Below are positions 21,051-21,760 of a stretch of 21,760 nt of DNA, piece by piece (within the stretch, counting starts at the first letter, position 1; each line of letters begins with the position of its first letter). The stretch spans positions 1-21,760 of the forward strand of contig CAVKTI010000043.1 of the NCBI GenBank assembly GCA_963659365.1, written 5' to 3'. This stretch comes from W0P28-013 sp963659365 (lineage in GTDB: Bacteria; Bacteroidota; Bacteroidia; Bacteroidales; Paludibacteraceae). Made by a program: the position numbers and the translations under genes. The notes beneath the pieces are model-generated. The model saw only the letters and a program-made list of their open reading frames with translations. It was not told the origin of the DNA and ran no database searches.

Positions 21051-21668
21051 CTATTTAATCGGCATACTGATGTTTATTCCTGCTCCGATGTTAAAACCTG
21101 TATGGTTTGTCAGGGCAAAGTCCATATTTATGCCCACATGGCTCGTTATCGGAAGAATGAATGTTATATAGCCGCCATAAATACCTTCTGTTGCATTTGC
21201 TCCCCATAGGTTCTTCTTCTGATGATAACTGTTTGGCTTACAAACCTTACATTTACCAAGCACCGCACCAAAGGATAGATATTTACCCAAGAGAAAACCT
21301 GCCCTTGCATCCCACATCGGCAAACTATAATTTTTGTCAGAAACATAAGTCTCGCCAGTTTCCTCGTCCATAAGGTAAATCTTACTCATATAGTACCCAT
21401 CGAAACCAGCACTTATCCCCAAAATGCCATCGAAGTGATAATAAATGCTTGCCCCATACATAAAGGCATCGTCATTATATGAATACCCAAAACGAGTCAG
21501 AAGACCAACATGAGCATTACTCTTCTCTTTCTTGCTCTCCGCATATTTTCGTTCAAGATAATAATCCGTGTCAGAACGCTTTGTTGTGTAACTATATCGA
21601 GTTTGACCATCAACATAAGAAACCTATACCAATGCCATCATTAGGCAAAATAAAATTTTACTTTTCAT
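21051..21668 (-). pseudogene. Outer-membrane barrel-like protein, amber stop in signal peptide
   Basis: The frame opens with ATG at 21668 and reads MKSKILFCLMMALV, then TAG (21626-21624), then continues without further stop as VSYVDGQTRYSY... to the stop at 21051, 205 codons in all. Restoring the codon would give a normal signal peptide and a small mature protein with barrel-like strands (ASIYYHFDG, GISAGFDGYYMSK, YGGYITFILP, GFNIGAGINI). A late ATG at 21461 could start a 136-residue fragment but would lack any export signal. Thus the gene is either newly broken, a phase- or strain-variable copy, or carries a sequencing error. Codon use is AT-richer than in the rest of the window. Family not recognised. 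Confidence 0.7.
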
Positions 21669-21760
21669 AAGGTTCAAGACAACTTTAGAGGATTTTTTCT
21701 AAAGTTTTTTAGTAGCATTTTGTAGAGATTTTTGTCCCTGTTATTGTATCTAAATTCGCA
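21669..21760. other. AT-rich edge with small inverted repeat
   Basis: ACTTTAGA (21682-21689) and TCTAAAGT (21698-21705) form an 8 bp stem followed by six T residues on the plus strand. It could be a terminator of a plus-strand transcript, yet no plus-strand gene is seen here. No promoter for the minus-strand gene recognised. Confidence 0.35.

Overview
This 21.8 kb window looks like chromosomal DNA of a member of Bacteroidota, most likely Bacteroidales. The evidence is a type IX secretion-style cargo pair, a PorV/PorQ-like barrel, families largely confined to this phylum (DUF4294, DUF4834, DUF6427-like, GGGtGRT protein), lipoproteins with an acidic sequence after the lipid cysteine, and promoters of the form TTTG-N19/20-TAnnTTTG. 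TAA, TAG and TGA all end genes here, so the code is standard. I see no rRNA, tRNA, CRISPR array, phage or transposase gene.

Layout. 1-582: repeat-filled spacer. 583-3120 (+): two secreted proteins in one operon. 3143-3198: a terminator hairpin running into a promoter, then a multi-pass membrane protein (3221-4210) and a YqaA/DedA-like protein (4514-4954). 5356-6311 (-): two small lipoproteins with near-identical leaders. 6487-8648 (-): GGGtGRT protein and a NifU/IscU-like scaffold protein, with an AT-rich four-helix-bundle (S23-type) gene between them. 9190-10146 (+): polyprenyl synthetase. 10488-13295 (+): an unknown protein tightly followed by comEC. 13279-14265 (-): lipoate-protein ligase, overlapping comEC tail to tail. 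14913-16526 (-): ATP-type PEP carboxykinase, whose promoter lies at the 3' end of a DUF4834 gene (16646-16885). 17016-19900 (-): a PorQ-like barrel coupled by ATGA overlap to a large protein joining a ComEA-like helix-hairpin-helix module to a beta-barrel. 20239-20829 (+): DUF4294 protein. 20835-20947: palindrome cluster. 21051-21668 (-): a barrel-like gene broken by an amber codon in its signal peptide.

The genes are mostly housekeeping: gluconeogenesis, lipoate salvage, isoprenoid synthesis, DNA uptake and envelope biogenesis. What stands out is the spacers. They are built from a patchwork of repeat families: a 110-170 bp multi-hairpin element bounded by AACCCCTCC/GGAGGGGTT, a GGACGCAC-CGA-GTGCGTCC hairpin, TGCGGC-NNN-GCCGCA hairpins, a 60 bp repeat present in both orientations, and low-complexity words shared as exact 23-25 bp copies between distant spacers. 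Several hairpins are centred on GCGAAGC. If the window holds an undescribed system, the best candidates are this repeat network (REP/MITE-like, mobilising enzyme not in the window), the poorly understood GGGtGRT/scaffold pair, and the HHH-barrel/PorQ-like pair.
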